Positions 8,697-16,415 of a stretch of 25,198 nt of DNA are shown in pieces. The notes beneath the pieces are model-generated. The model ran no database searches. It was not told the origin of the DNA and was given only the letters and a program-made list of their open reading frames with translations. A program made the position numbers and the translations under genes. Source of the DNA: Ktedonobacteraceae bacterium (lineage in GTDB: Bacteria > Chloroflexota > Ktedonobacteria > Ktedonobacterales > Ktedonobacteraceae); NCBI GenBank assembly GCA_014896635.1, contig JADBKA010000049.1:1-25198 (forward strand), in the 5' to 3' direction. Within the stretch, counting starts at the first letter, position 1; the number at the start of each line of letters is the position of its first letter.

Positions 8697-8808
8697 CCCT
8701 CATCTTGCGAACAGAGTCCGCCGGAATTGGCACCCTTCCTGCTGCCACGTCAGCAAGTGGGTTGCCGGGCTTCGTCGGGCCGTTTCCCTCCACCTCTCTT
8801 GATGAGAG
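8697..8808 (-). promoter_or_regulatory. SAM-I (S-box) riboswitch aptamer controlling metK
   Basis: Read on the minus strand from 8808: P1 5' strand CUCUCAUC, then the conserved AAGAGAGGUGGAGGGA, the core GGCCCGACGAAGCCCGGCAACC with the kink-turn, a P3 hairpin, GGUGCCAAUUCC, a P4 hairpin GCGGAC-UCU-GUUCGC, and AAGAUGAGGG closing P1 (8 bp with one G-U pair). All parts of the SAM-I consensus are in order. The transcription terminator follows 18 bases downstream, so this is an OFF switch: SAM binding ends transcription before metK. Confidence 0.95.
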
Positions 8809-8893
8809 CGATCTCGCTCAGATCTTCAGTTGTTCAGGAATATCTTGCAATTCCAGTTGAGATTCTCACGTTTTCTGATTACTGGTTATGACT

Positions 8894-8923
8894 ATTGTAC
8901 GCTACAGGTAACTGTCCTGTCAA
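8894..8923 (-). promoter_or_regulatory. metK promoter (sigma-70 type)
   Basis: Minus strand TTGACA (8923-8918), 18-base spacer, TACAAT (8899-8894). A perfect -35 box and a five-of-six -10 box, placed about 85 bases upstream of the riboswitch. The transcript leader to ATG 8540 would be about 345 bases. Confidence 0.8.
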
Positions 8924-8951
8924 ATAGTCGGCTCTACTATTCTGCTCAATA

Positions 8952-8972
8952 TTTTCGAGGGGAACCCCCCTG
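8952..8972. repeat. Partial copy of the dispersed repeat (first hairpin only)
   Basis: TTTTCGAGGGGAACCCCCC resembles the first hairpin of copy C (TTTTCGGGGGGACACCCCC) and lies about 40 bases from it. The second palindrome is absent, so this looks like a half copy left next to copy C. Confidence 0.4.
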
Positions 8973-8994
8973 CGCGTCAACTTGATGAGGATCT

Positions 8995-9091
8995 CCCTCC
9001 TCTCCCAAAGGAGAAAAAAGGGGAAAAGGGGGTTTTCGGGGGGACACCCCCAATCCCCCGCCAGGGGGGCAATGCCCCCCTGGACCCCCCT
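8995..9091. repeat. Dispersed palindromic repeat, copy C (most complete)
   Basis: The order is CTCCTCTCCCAAAGGAG, an A/G-rich lead, the first hairpin TTTTCGGGGGGACACCCCC, a spacer AATCCCCCG, and the second palindrome CCAGGGGGGC-AAT-GCCCCCCTGG (9061-9083), then ACCCCCC. It lies ten bases past the ahcY stop; on that strand the 10-bp stem could help end transcription although no U tract follows. Confidence 0.8.
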
Positions 9092-9100
9092 TTAGTTTAG

Positions 9101-10369
<1,269 letters not shown>

Positions 10370-10429
10370 CTATTTGCTTTTTTCCTTCCTTTTGGGAATC
10401 AGTAGAAATTTCTGTCAACACCACAATGG

Positions 10430-10444
10430 GTTGTATTGTACAAC
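10430..10444. promoter_or_regulatory. 15-bp palindrome in the PfkB-ahcY spacer
   Basis: GTTGTA-TTG-TACAAC is a perfect inverted repeat with a 3-base centre, just past the PfkB stop codon. A minus-strand TTGACA (10418-10413) follows but no good -10 box is found at 16-18 bases. It may be a repressor site for a separate ahcY promoter, or a short hairpin in the mRNA. Confidence 0.35.
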
Positions 10445-10447
10445 AAT

Positions 10448-11401
10448 TTATCGCTGACCGTTGAGCCTTAAAAACCATTCGGGATCAAAATGAGAATAAT
10501 TTACCAGTTCCTCGTAGCGCCGCCTGATATCGTCCATCGTCAGAGCGCGCAGGCCACTGATGCTAAAATCGGCGCAGGCAAATGAGCCGATGATATTACC
10601 ATGTACTACCGCCCGTTTAAGATCATCAATCGCGTAACGCCCGTCAACTAGCGGTGAAACGGTCGAGAGATAGCCCAGGAAGCCGCCGGCAAACGCATCA
10701 CCGGCGCCAGTCGGATCAATTACCTCTTCCAGAGGATACGCCGGGGCGCTAAAATAGGTGCCATCTGCGCCAAAAAGGAGCGCGCCATAGCTGCCCAGCT
10801 TCACCACCACGTATTTCAGACCCAGATCAAATAGCCAGCGCACCCCGGCGATAATGCTGGCCTGTTCCGTGTACTGGCGGACCTCTTCTTCGCTCATCAA
10901 CAATACATCGACCCGTTTTATCACTTCAGTAAGCTGCTGGCGAGCCGTCTCGATCCAGTAATTCATCGTATCTAGCACGGTAAGACGCACGTCATCAAGT
11001 TGCCGCAGTACCTCTATCTGTAAATCAGGCTGGATATTCGCCAGAAAGACCAGAGGACATCCGCGCAGTTCCAGAGGTATCTGCGGGTGGAAATCCGCAA
11101 ATACCACCAGTTGCGTATCCAGCGTATCACGCAGATTCATGTCCAGGTAGTAACGCCCGCTCCAATGAAATGTTTTCCCCTCTCGCACCTGTAAGCCTGC
11201 CAGATTGACACGACGCCCGCGCCAGAAATCAAGATGCTCCTGTGGAAAATCGCTGCCCACGACACCTACCAGATTCACCGGGGCATAGATTGAAGCAGCA
11301 GTGACAAAATATGAAGCAGCCCCGCCGAGAATACGTTCACGCCTGGCAAATGGCGTTTCAATCGTGTCCAGGGCCACCGAACCAACAACAAGGATCGACA
11401 C
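10448..11401 (-). CDS. PfkB-family (ribokinase-like) sugar/nucleoside kinase
   Basis: 317 residues from GTG 11401, chosen because GGAGG lies six bases upstream and the protein then begins MSILVVGSVALDTIE, the expected first strand; a TTG at 11431 in the same frame has no ribosome site. The first PfkB signature is seen as RILGGAASYFVTAAS, with GVVGSDFP, and the second as IDPTGAGDAFAGGFLGYL, which contains the catalytic Asp and anion hole. Substrate is not decided by the sequence. Its place between an HD protein and ahcY makes adenosine (the AhcY product) a reasonable guess, with methylthioribose, deoxyribose or ribose-1-phosphate as alternatives given nearby mtnA. Confidence 0.88.
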   Translation of the reverse strand: MSILVVGSVALDTIETPFARRERILGGAASYFVTAASIYAPVNLVGVVGSDFPQEHLDFWRGRRVNLAGLQVREGKTFHWSGRYYLDMNLRDTLDTQLVVFADFHPQIPLELRGCPLVFLANIQPDLQIEVLRQLDDVRLTVLDTMNYWIETARQQLTEVIKRVDVLLMSEEEVRQYTEQASIIAGVRWLFDLGLKYVVVKLGSYGALLFGADGTYFSAPAYPLEEVIDPTGAGDAFAGGFLGYLSTVSPLVDGRYAIDDLKRAVVHGNIIGSFACADFSISGLRALTMDDIRRRYEELVNYSHFDPEWFLRLNGQR

Positions 11402-11458
11402 TTCTATCCTCCAGAAAATAGTAGTAAGCAACCGGCGTTCCCGGCTACTATTGCAGGA

Positions 11459-12100
11459 TCAGACCGGCGTTGCATCGCTCAGATGTTCGATGACGCCATC
11501 GAGAAAAGCAACAGTACGATTGAACTTTTCACGCGCCATTTCACGGGCAGGTGCGGTATACAACGACTGGTAGAGTTCAATGAATCGCTCTTCGACATGG
11601 CGCAAGATGGCCGCCAGTACCTCCCCGCTCACCGCTCGATTTGGATAGCGTGCGCCGAATTCAATCAGCGACGTTACGACTGCGAGGCCGCTGAGCCGTC
11701 CCAGTTTATCGGCGTCATAGAGTACCTGGTGCTCCAGTGGGACTGTTGCTCGTTCTACATCCGGCACAGTCGTAACATGTGATCGGATGATTTGCTCTAC
11801 CGCCTGGATCTGCTCCTCCGGCACATCTAGCTCGCGTAAAAACTCAGTCGCCATTTCAGCCGACTTCACATGATGATTCTGAAACCCGTACTCAACCGTA
11901 GAAATATCGTGTAAATAGCCAGCAACGACCAGCGCATCCATATCAATACTTATTGCCTCTCCCGCCTCTTCCGCCTGTGCCTCCATCTCTAATGCCAGCA
12001 TTTTACAATTCGCTACTACGGCACTGATATAGCGAAAGCCCTCGGCCCCCATGATCTCTTCAGCATAGCGGGCCACAGCCGGCACGACATCAGCATCCAT
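11459..12100 (-). CDS. HD-domain protein with incomplete metal site
   Basis: 213 residues from ATG 12100, which overlaps the mtnA stop by 11 bases (ATGGATGCTGA), indicating translational coupling. The HD doublet is in VVAGYLHDIS (His64-Asp65), followed by HHVKSAEMATEFL (His76/His77), IIRSHV (His108) and LYDADKLGRLSG (Asp129/Asp131), the order expected of an HD phosphohydrolase. However no histidine occurs in residues 1-63, so the first His ligand of the H...HD...D set is missing; the equivalent position near RYISAVV carries Tyr/Ile/Ser. Substrate unknown. A role in the SAM/nucleoside salvage operon is inferred from position only. Confidence 0.8.
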   Translation of the reverse strand: MDADVVPAVARYAEEIMGAEGFRYISAVVANCKMLALEMEAQAEEAGEAISIDMDALVVAGYLHDISTVEYGFQNHHVKSAEMATEFLRELDVPEEQIQAVEQIIRSHVTTVPDVERATVPLEHQVLYDADKLGRLSGLAVVTSLIEFGARYPNRAVSGEVLAAILRHVEERFIELYQSLYTAPAREMAREKFNRTVAFLDGVIEHLSDATPV

Positions 12101-13283
12101 CGTTTGTTACTTCGCTCTCCCTTTTCCTTGAAAAGTTCTGCTCTTGCTGCGTGCAGAGCCGGCACAGCGTGCTCTCATACGGTGGCCAGGCAATGCCACG
12201 CTCAGTAATGATAGCGGTCACGTAGGTATGAGGAGTCACATCAAAAGCTGGATTGGCTACTGTGATACCTTCAGGAGCAATCCTTACGCCGCGTATCGTT
12301 GTTACTTCTTCGGCTCTGCGCTGTTCAAGCGGAATGCGTTCTCCGCCAGCCAGTTTGAGATCAATGGTGGAACAGGGGGCAACGACATAAAAAGGTATCC
12401 CGTGCGCCTGAGCGAGCACAGCCAGACCGTACGTACCGATTTTATTCGCCACATCCCCATTGGCTGCGATGCGATCAGCCCCGACAAAAACGGCTTTGAT
12501 GTCCCCATGGCGCATAAAATGCGCAGCCATGTTATCGGTGATTAGCGTCAGAGGCACTCCCTGCTGCTGCAATTCCCAGGCCGTCAACCTAGCGCCCTGA
12601 AGCACAGGGCGAGTCTCATCGACAAAAACATGCACGCGCTTCCCTGCCCGGTGCGCCACATAGATCGGGGCCAGCGCGGTTCCCAGGCCTGCTGTTGCCA
12701 GTGCACCGGTGTTACAGTGCGTGAGCAAAATATCCCCATCGGCGATCAATTCCGCGCCATAGTTCCCCATCAGCGCGCAGGCGGCCTCGTCCTCGTCTGC
12801 AATAGCCTGCGCTTCGTTTTTCAAGCGCGCGACCAGTTGCGAAACGGAAACTTGCTCCTCAACAGCCTGCTTCAGGCAACGCTCCATACGTTCCAGCGCC
12901 CAGAAAAGGTTGACGGCGGTTGGCCGTGTGCGAGCCAGCATGTGCGCCACTGCCAGGAGATGCTCCTGTATTGTCTCCAGCGGCGGGGCGTGTGGATGTT
13001 CACGAGCAAAACGGCGTGCTGCCAGCGCCATACCGAATGCCGCAGCTATGCCTATAGCAGGCGCTCCTCGCACCTTGAGCGTCTCGATAGCCTCCGCCAC
13101 CGCGCGCTCATGCGCCAGGCGCAGGTATGTCACTTGCAGCGGCAGTTGCGATTGATCTATAAGGCACACTGCCGCCTCCGCCATTCCCGCTATCTCTCTT
13201 ACCTGCTCGCCTGTTTCCTCCCACCAGACTGCTCGCACATGGCCCGGACCGTTCTTTGGGCCAGCATTGCCTGTACCAGCCAC
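12090..13283 (-). CDS. mtnA: Methylthioribose-1-phosphate isomerase
   Basis: 397 residues from GTG 13283, chosen because AGGAGG (13293-13298) lies nine bases upstream. The frame is open further upstream to 13409 but that part is arginine-rich and has no ribosome site. Family motifs begin about 15 residues in: VWWEE, AVCLIDQSQLP, LKVRGAPAIGIAAAFGMALA, RPTAVNLFWALERM, the catalytic Cys in LLTHCNTGALATAGLGTALA, VDETRPVLQGARLTAWEL, and the catalytic Asp in VFVGADRIAANGDVANKIGT. It converts 5-methylthioribose-1-phosphate to methylthioribulose-1-phosphate in methionine salvage. Relatives act on deoxyribose or ribose phosphates, so the exact substrate is not certain. It heads the operon and carries a short charged C-terminal tail beyond the normal family end. 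Confidence 0.92.
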   Translation of the reverse strand: MAGTGNAGPKNGPGHVRAVWWEETGEQVREIAGMAEAAVCLIDQSQLPLQVTYLRLAHERAVAEAIETLKVRGAPAIGIAAAFGMALAARRFAREHPHAPPLETIQEHLLAVAHMLARTRPTAVNLFWALERMERCLKQAVEEQVSVSQLVARLKNEAQAIADEDEAACALMGNYGAELIADGDILLTHCNTGALATAGLGTALAPIYVAHRAGKRVHVFVDETRPVLQGARLTAWELQQQGVPLTLITDNMAAHFMRHGDIKAVFVGADRIAANGDVANKIGTYGLAVLAQAHGIPFYVVAPCSTIDLKLAGGERIPLEQRRAEEVTTIRGVRIAPEGITVANPAFDVTPHTYVTAIITERGIAWPPYESTLCRLCTQQEQNFSRKRESEVTNDGC

Positions 13284-13466
13284 CAGGTCTCTCCTCCTCT
13301 TTCTGCTAAAATCTCTTCTGCCAGAGCCGTTCTGGATCACAGAACGAGACGTTGTACATATTATCTCTGTTTTCCAACGAAGTGATTTCTGCTGTGAAGC
13401 TCGCTCCACCCAATAGTACTAATCTGTGGGTGAATAATTGCTGAATTTCTACCTGAGTATGTTACC

Positions 13467-13495
13467 ATGATAGACGATACAGTACGCAACTGCAA
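13467..13495 (-). promoter_or_regulatory. Candidate housekeeping promoter of the mtnA operon
   Basis: Minus strand TTGCAG (13495-13490), 17-base spacer, TATCAT (13472-13467). Four to five matches in each box. The leader to the mtnA GTG would be about 175 bases. It lies downstream of the ECF-like element at 13520-13544, so the operon may have two promoters. Confidence 0.5.
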
Positions 13496-13519
13496 GTGTA
13501 AATAACTACATTGGCATGT

Positions 13520-13544
13520 TACTGATAGCGTCGGTGTCCGTTCC
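13520..13544 (-). promoter_or_regulatory. ECF-type promoter element facing mtnA
   Basis: On the minus strand, GGAACGGACA (13544-13535) is followed by CC, then GACG-N2-ATC-N-GTA ending at 13520. GGAAC to GTA spacing is 17. The same word and downstream half occur in inverted orientation at 13647-13670. GGAAC is the classic -35 core of ECF promoters. Confidence 0.6.
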
Positions 13545-13646
13545 ACTACACAGAGGGGAAAGCCTGACCCCTGTGATCTTCCAGCCAGATCGGTCGGCTC
13601 ACTGCCAGGCATGCGCCCATTCATAGCGAGGCTACAACCTCTTGAG

Positions 13647-13670
13647 GGAACGGACAGGACGGAATCTGTA
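13647..13670 (+). promoter_or_regulatory. ECF-type promoter element facing the second sigma factor
   Basis: GGAACGGACA (13647-13656), one base, then GACG-N2-ATC-N-GTA ending at 13670; GGAAC to GTA spacing is 16. Initiation near 13677 would put the AAAGGAAT ribosome site at the very start of the message and ATG 13693 about 16 bases in. This is expected if the sigma factor activates its own operon. Confidence 0.6.
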
Positions 13671-13692
13671 GCTCTCAAAGGAATAGTAGCGC

Positions 13693-14229
13693 ATGGTCCG
13701 GGTGGAAACACAGGAAAGTTCGTGGTCCTTTGAACAAATCTACGATGAATATAAAACGCCTATCTATAACTATGTCTATCACCTGGTTGGAGACCGCGAA
13801 CAAGCAGACGATCTAACACAAGATACGTTTTTAAAAGCATTCAAAGCTCTGCCAAAGATGGATGCAAATTTGAAGTTATCGGCGTGGCTCTATCGCATCG
13901 CAACAAATACAGCGTACGATGCACTGCGCCGCCGTAAACTGATCGCATGGCTCCCCTGGCAGGAGCTTGATCGTGAGCCTGCCGATGTAGAGAGTGCTGA
14001 TCCGCAGGAAATCTACGGTACGACCGAACTGGTACGCGCAGCTCTACGGCGTATGCCGCAGCAGTACCGGGCGGCTTTGCTCCTCTATACCCAGGAAGGC
14101 TTCACTTACAGCGAGATTGCTCAAACGTTGAACATCGCTGAAAGCGGCGTCAAAATGTATCTTTCGCGTGCGCGCCAATCCTTCAGGGAACACTACCGCG
14201 CTCTGGAGCAAGGAGGAAGTAACAAATGA
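13693..14229 (+). CDS. ECF-type RNA polymerase sigma factor (module 2)
   Basis: 178 residues, a normal ECF length. Region 2 at about 12-85 (FEQIYDEYKTPIYNYVYHLV, DREQADDLTQDTFLKAFKAL, LSAWLYRIATNTAYDALRRRKLIAWLPW) and region 4 at about 115-170 (RMPQQYRAALLLYTQEGFTYSEIAQTLNIAESGVKMYLSRAR). AAAGGAAT lies nine bases before ATG 13693. The wording in region 2 is very close to that of the sigma factor at 3049, so the two are paralogues. Its stop overlaps the start of the anti-sigma gene by four bases (ATGA at 14226-14229). An ECF-like promoter immediately upstream suggests self-activation. Confidence 0.95.
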   Translation: MVRVETQESSWSFEQIYDEYKTPIYNYVYHLVGDREQADDLTQDTFLKAFKALPKMDANLKLSAWLYRIATNTAYDALRRRKLIAWLPWQELDREPADVESADPQEIYGTTELVRAALRRMPQQYRAALLLYTQEGFTYSEIAQTLNIAESGVKMYLSRARQSFREHYRALEQGGSNK

Positions 14230-16106
14230 ATTGTGAGCACGTCAGGGAAATGCTCAGTGCTTACCTTGACAATGCTCTCTTTTCGGAAGAACGCGAGTCG
14301 GTTGCTGTCCATCTCCAATCCTGCCAGGCATGTAATGCAATACTTGCAGATTACCGACGCTTTGACACACTGCTTTCTGAACTTCCCCGTGTCAGCCCTG
14401 ATCCTTCTCTGCACATGAGAATATTTTCTTCACCTGAATATCTGGAACTCACCGGCACCTACAGCGGTTCCGAGCAGTTCAGCGATCCCACGCTTCCACA
14501 CAGGCGCTTGCGGCGCGATTCTGCCGACCGGCCACATCTTGTAGCACTACCTGGAGGCCGCTTATCGAATGCGCGCGCCGAAACAGTACCCGGTCCTGCT
14601 GTCCAGGCGACTCCCAGGGGGGGAGTAAGCAAAAAAACGCTGTTCATTATGCGGGCAGTCATCGCAGCCTGTCTTCTCCTGACCTTGCTCATAGGTGGCT
14701 TTACCGGCTGGAACATCCTCCAGCAACGGAACCAGGCCACCCGTCATACCACCGGTATTACACCGCCCGCCGACTTGCAGCAGGGACCCCTTCCTGCCGG
14801 CCTGCGTTTCGTTTTCCTGCGCGATGGCGCCCTCTGGAGCGCGCCAACCGATGGCAGCACCAGTATCGCTCGCCTGACACCCGACAACACGACGGTAGCA
14901 GCAAACTGGATAGTACGCCCGGCTCGCCCTGGCCGCTCTGCTGGCAATATGCTTGCCTATATTGATCTGCAACAGGCGCGCATTCACACCATCCGCAGCG
15001 ATGGACAGAGCGACACCATCATCAATATGCCGCTGGTCAAGCCGGGTACATCTCCAATCTCTCTCTGGGATACCGCAACTGGTGCTACTATCCTTAACAG
15101 CCTGGCCTGGTCACCTGATGGTACTCAACTGGCCTTTGCCGCCGATCCACAGGGAACTGGCCTTCCCGGCCTCTATATCCACTCAACGGCGACAGGAACC
15201 GTTCAGCAGGTGCCCCTCCCCACGCCCGGTATAGTCTCGCATCTCTCCTGGTCGCCCGATGGTATACGTATTGCCTTTGTGCTCAACCACGATGGAAAAG
15301 AGAGCTTGCTGGACTACAATACGCAGAATCACGGCATGCTTACCATTGCCTCACCAGCGAATATGCCTCTCGCTGCCGGAGAGCGAGTGCTGACACTTGC
15401 CTGGTCCCCAACTACAAATGCGCCAGCCGTTACCTGGAGCACCGGGAACGAGGCTGTTATTCACAGCATCTGGCTGCAACATATCGGGACGGCGAATACC
15501 AGTATACCCCGTTCCCTGATTAGCGGTAATTTTGTTCAGGCTACCTACAGCCAGAAAGGACCGGGTGGCACAGGGAACTGGCTGCTTATTAACCTTCAGG
15601 CCGGCCTGCCAGGCGATCTTATATCAATCGACATCAATGCAACCGCCACCCAGCTCACTTATGGGAAGCAGGCCAGTTTCGCCCGCTGGTCTCCCGATGG
15701 CCGGCAAGTCATCTACTTGAATGCCTTCTCAGGGGGAACGGGGACGCTCCATCTCGTGAATAGCATTACGCGCAGCGATACGCAGATTGCCGCCGGCGTT
15801 ACCAATGATCCCTTGCCGGCCTGGTCGATGGATAGCCAGTATCTGGCGTACAGCAGCAGCACACAGACGCAGATTATCAACACCCGGTCACTTCAGGCAA
15901 CACAGGCAGTTCGACCATTCCCGCCGCCGGGTCCTCAGGGTCCAGCTACCACTCTGAGCTGGTCAGCCGCATCACCCTCCCAGTTGGTCGTGGCTCTGGG
16001 CGACGGCCAGCAAGGTATCTACCTGGTCGATATCCAGCGCAGTACCTCTTCACGCCTGGACCAGAAGGGCATACAGGGTCCTGTTTCATGGTCGCTCATC
16101 CCTTAG
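14226..16106 (+). CDS. Membrane anti-sigma factor with WD40/TolB-like propeller (module 2)
   Basis: 626 residues, ATG 14226 with AAGGAGG upstream, overlapping the sigma gene. The N-terminus has Cys3 ... His29-x3-Cys33-x2-Cys36 (HLQSCQAC), the zinc anti-sigma fold. A basic, Pro/Gly-rich linker leads to one membrane segment at about 139-162. The exported part of about 460 residues contains repeats of the PD40/TolB type: LAWSPDGTQLAFA, LSWSPDGIRIAFV, ARWSPDGRQVIYL, PAWSMDSQYLAYS, plus more divergent blades, which together suggest a beta-propeller. It presumably holds the sigma factor at the membrane and releases it on an external cue. The cytoplasmic half matches the anti-sigma at 3852; the outer part is far more divergent. 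Confidence 0.9.
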   Translation: MNCEHVREMLSAYLDNALFSEERESVAVHLQSCQACNAILADYRRFDTLLSELPRVSPDPSLHMRIFSSPEYLELTGTYSGSEQFSDPTLPHRRLRRDSADRPHLVALPGGRLSNARAETVPGPAVQATPRGGVSKKTLFIMRAVIAACLLLTLLIGGFTGWNILQQRNQATRHTTGITPPADLQQGPLPAGLRFVFLRDGALWSAPTDGSTSIARLTPDNTTVAANWIVRPARPGRSAGNMLAYIDLQQARIHTIRSDGQSDTIINMPLVKPGTSPISLWDTATGATILNSLAWSPDGTQLAFAADPQGTGLPGLYIHSTATGTVQQVPLPTPGIVSHLSWSPDGIRIAFVLNHDGKESLLDYNTQNHGMLTIASPANMPLAAGERVLTLAWSPTTNAPAVTWSTGNEAVIHSIWLQHIGTANTSIPRSLISGNFVQATYSQKGPGGTGNWLLINLQAGLPGDLISIDINATATQLTYGKQASFARWSPDGRQVIYLNAFSGGTGTLHLVNSITRSDTQIAAGVTNDPLPAWSMDSQYLAYSSSTQTQIINTRSLQATQAVRPFPPPGPQGPATTLSWSAASPSQLVVALGDGQQGIYLVDIQRSTSSRLDQKGIQGPVSWSLIP

Positions 16107-16148
16107 AGTACGAATTTTTTCGCGTGAAGAATTTTGCCCTCAAAAGTG

Positions 16149-16178
16149 ATAACAATTTGCTCACTTATACGTTATAAT
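16149..16178 (+). promoter_or_regulatory. Promoter of the structured leader/small RNA
   Basis: A perfect TATAAT (16173-16178) with ATAACA (16149-16154, four of six) 18 bases upstream. Initiation would fall near 16184-16189, at the start of the folded region. Confidence 0.6.
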
Positions 16179-16183
16179 ACATA

Positions 16184-16390
16184 GGCTTGGGATGGATGGC
16201 GGGGTGTGCGCGAGCAAGCAGATCCACCTCGACGAGCAGCTTGTAGCGTACATCTACTCCACGTGCGACCTTTTCCCCATGAGGTACGCACGCGCACCTC
16301 CTGGAGCTTCGCGCCTGCACCATCCTGGATGAGCAGGCGTACGGTAAGGGGAGGACGAGCTGGCACCCCGTCCTCCCCTTGCTTTTCTCT
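16184..16390 (+). ncRNA. Structured small RNA or attenuated leader upstream of the histidine kinase
   Basis: A region of about 200 bases between a TATAAT promoter and a terminator, without coding character. Pairings seen by eye: GGAT 16194-16197 with ATCC 16322-16325; GGTG 16203-16206 with CACC 16318-16321; GCGCGAGC 16208-16215 with GCTTCGCGC 16306-16314 (one bulged T); TCCA 16223-16226 with TGGA 16302-16305; and a 10-bp apical hairpin CGTGCGACCT 16262-16271 with AGGTACGCACG 16282-16292 (one bulged A). Together they make a long irregular rod, loosely like 6S RNA in shape, but I recognise no known family. It ends in a strong terminator at 16346-16380, 36 bases before the kinase ATG. It could be a free small RNA or a riboswitch-like leader for the kinase. 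Confidence 0.6.
16346..16387 (+). terminator. Terminator before the histidine kinase start
   Basis: AAGGGGAGGAC (16346-16356) pairs perfectly with GTCCTCCCCTT (16370-16380) over 11 bp around a 13-base loop, then GCTTTTCTCTGTTT. The stem is very stable; the U tract is interrupted. Confidence 0.75.
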
Positions 16391-16415
16391 GTTTAAGAAG
16401 AGAAGAAAGGATTGC

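Noticed and set aside
10370..10447. Possible SAH riboswitch before ahcY
   Set aside because: The 78-base spacer is too short for the aptamer and contains none of its conserved sequence; only a small palindrome is present.
13328..13346. CGTTCTG-GATCA-CAGAACG hairpin in the mtnA leader
   Set aside because: A 7-bp stem with no U tract and no surrounding structure; not enough to claim a regulatory element.
13284..13409. Longer N-terminus for mtnA
   Set aside because: The extra 42 residues are basic and unlike the family, whereas GTG 13283 has AGGAGG nine bases upstream.
16206..16415. Upstream extension of the histidine kinase frame by 70 codons
   Set aside because: The added residues are Arg/Pro/Ser-rich with no signal, the region folds as RNA and contains a terminator, and a good ribosome site precedes ATG 16416.
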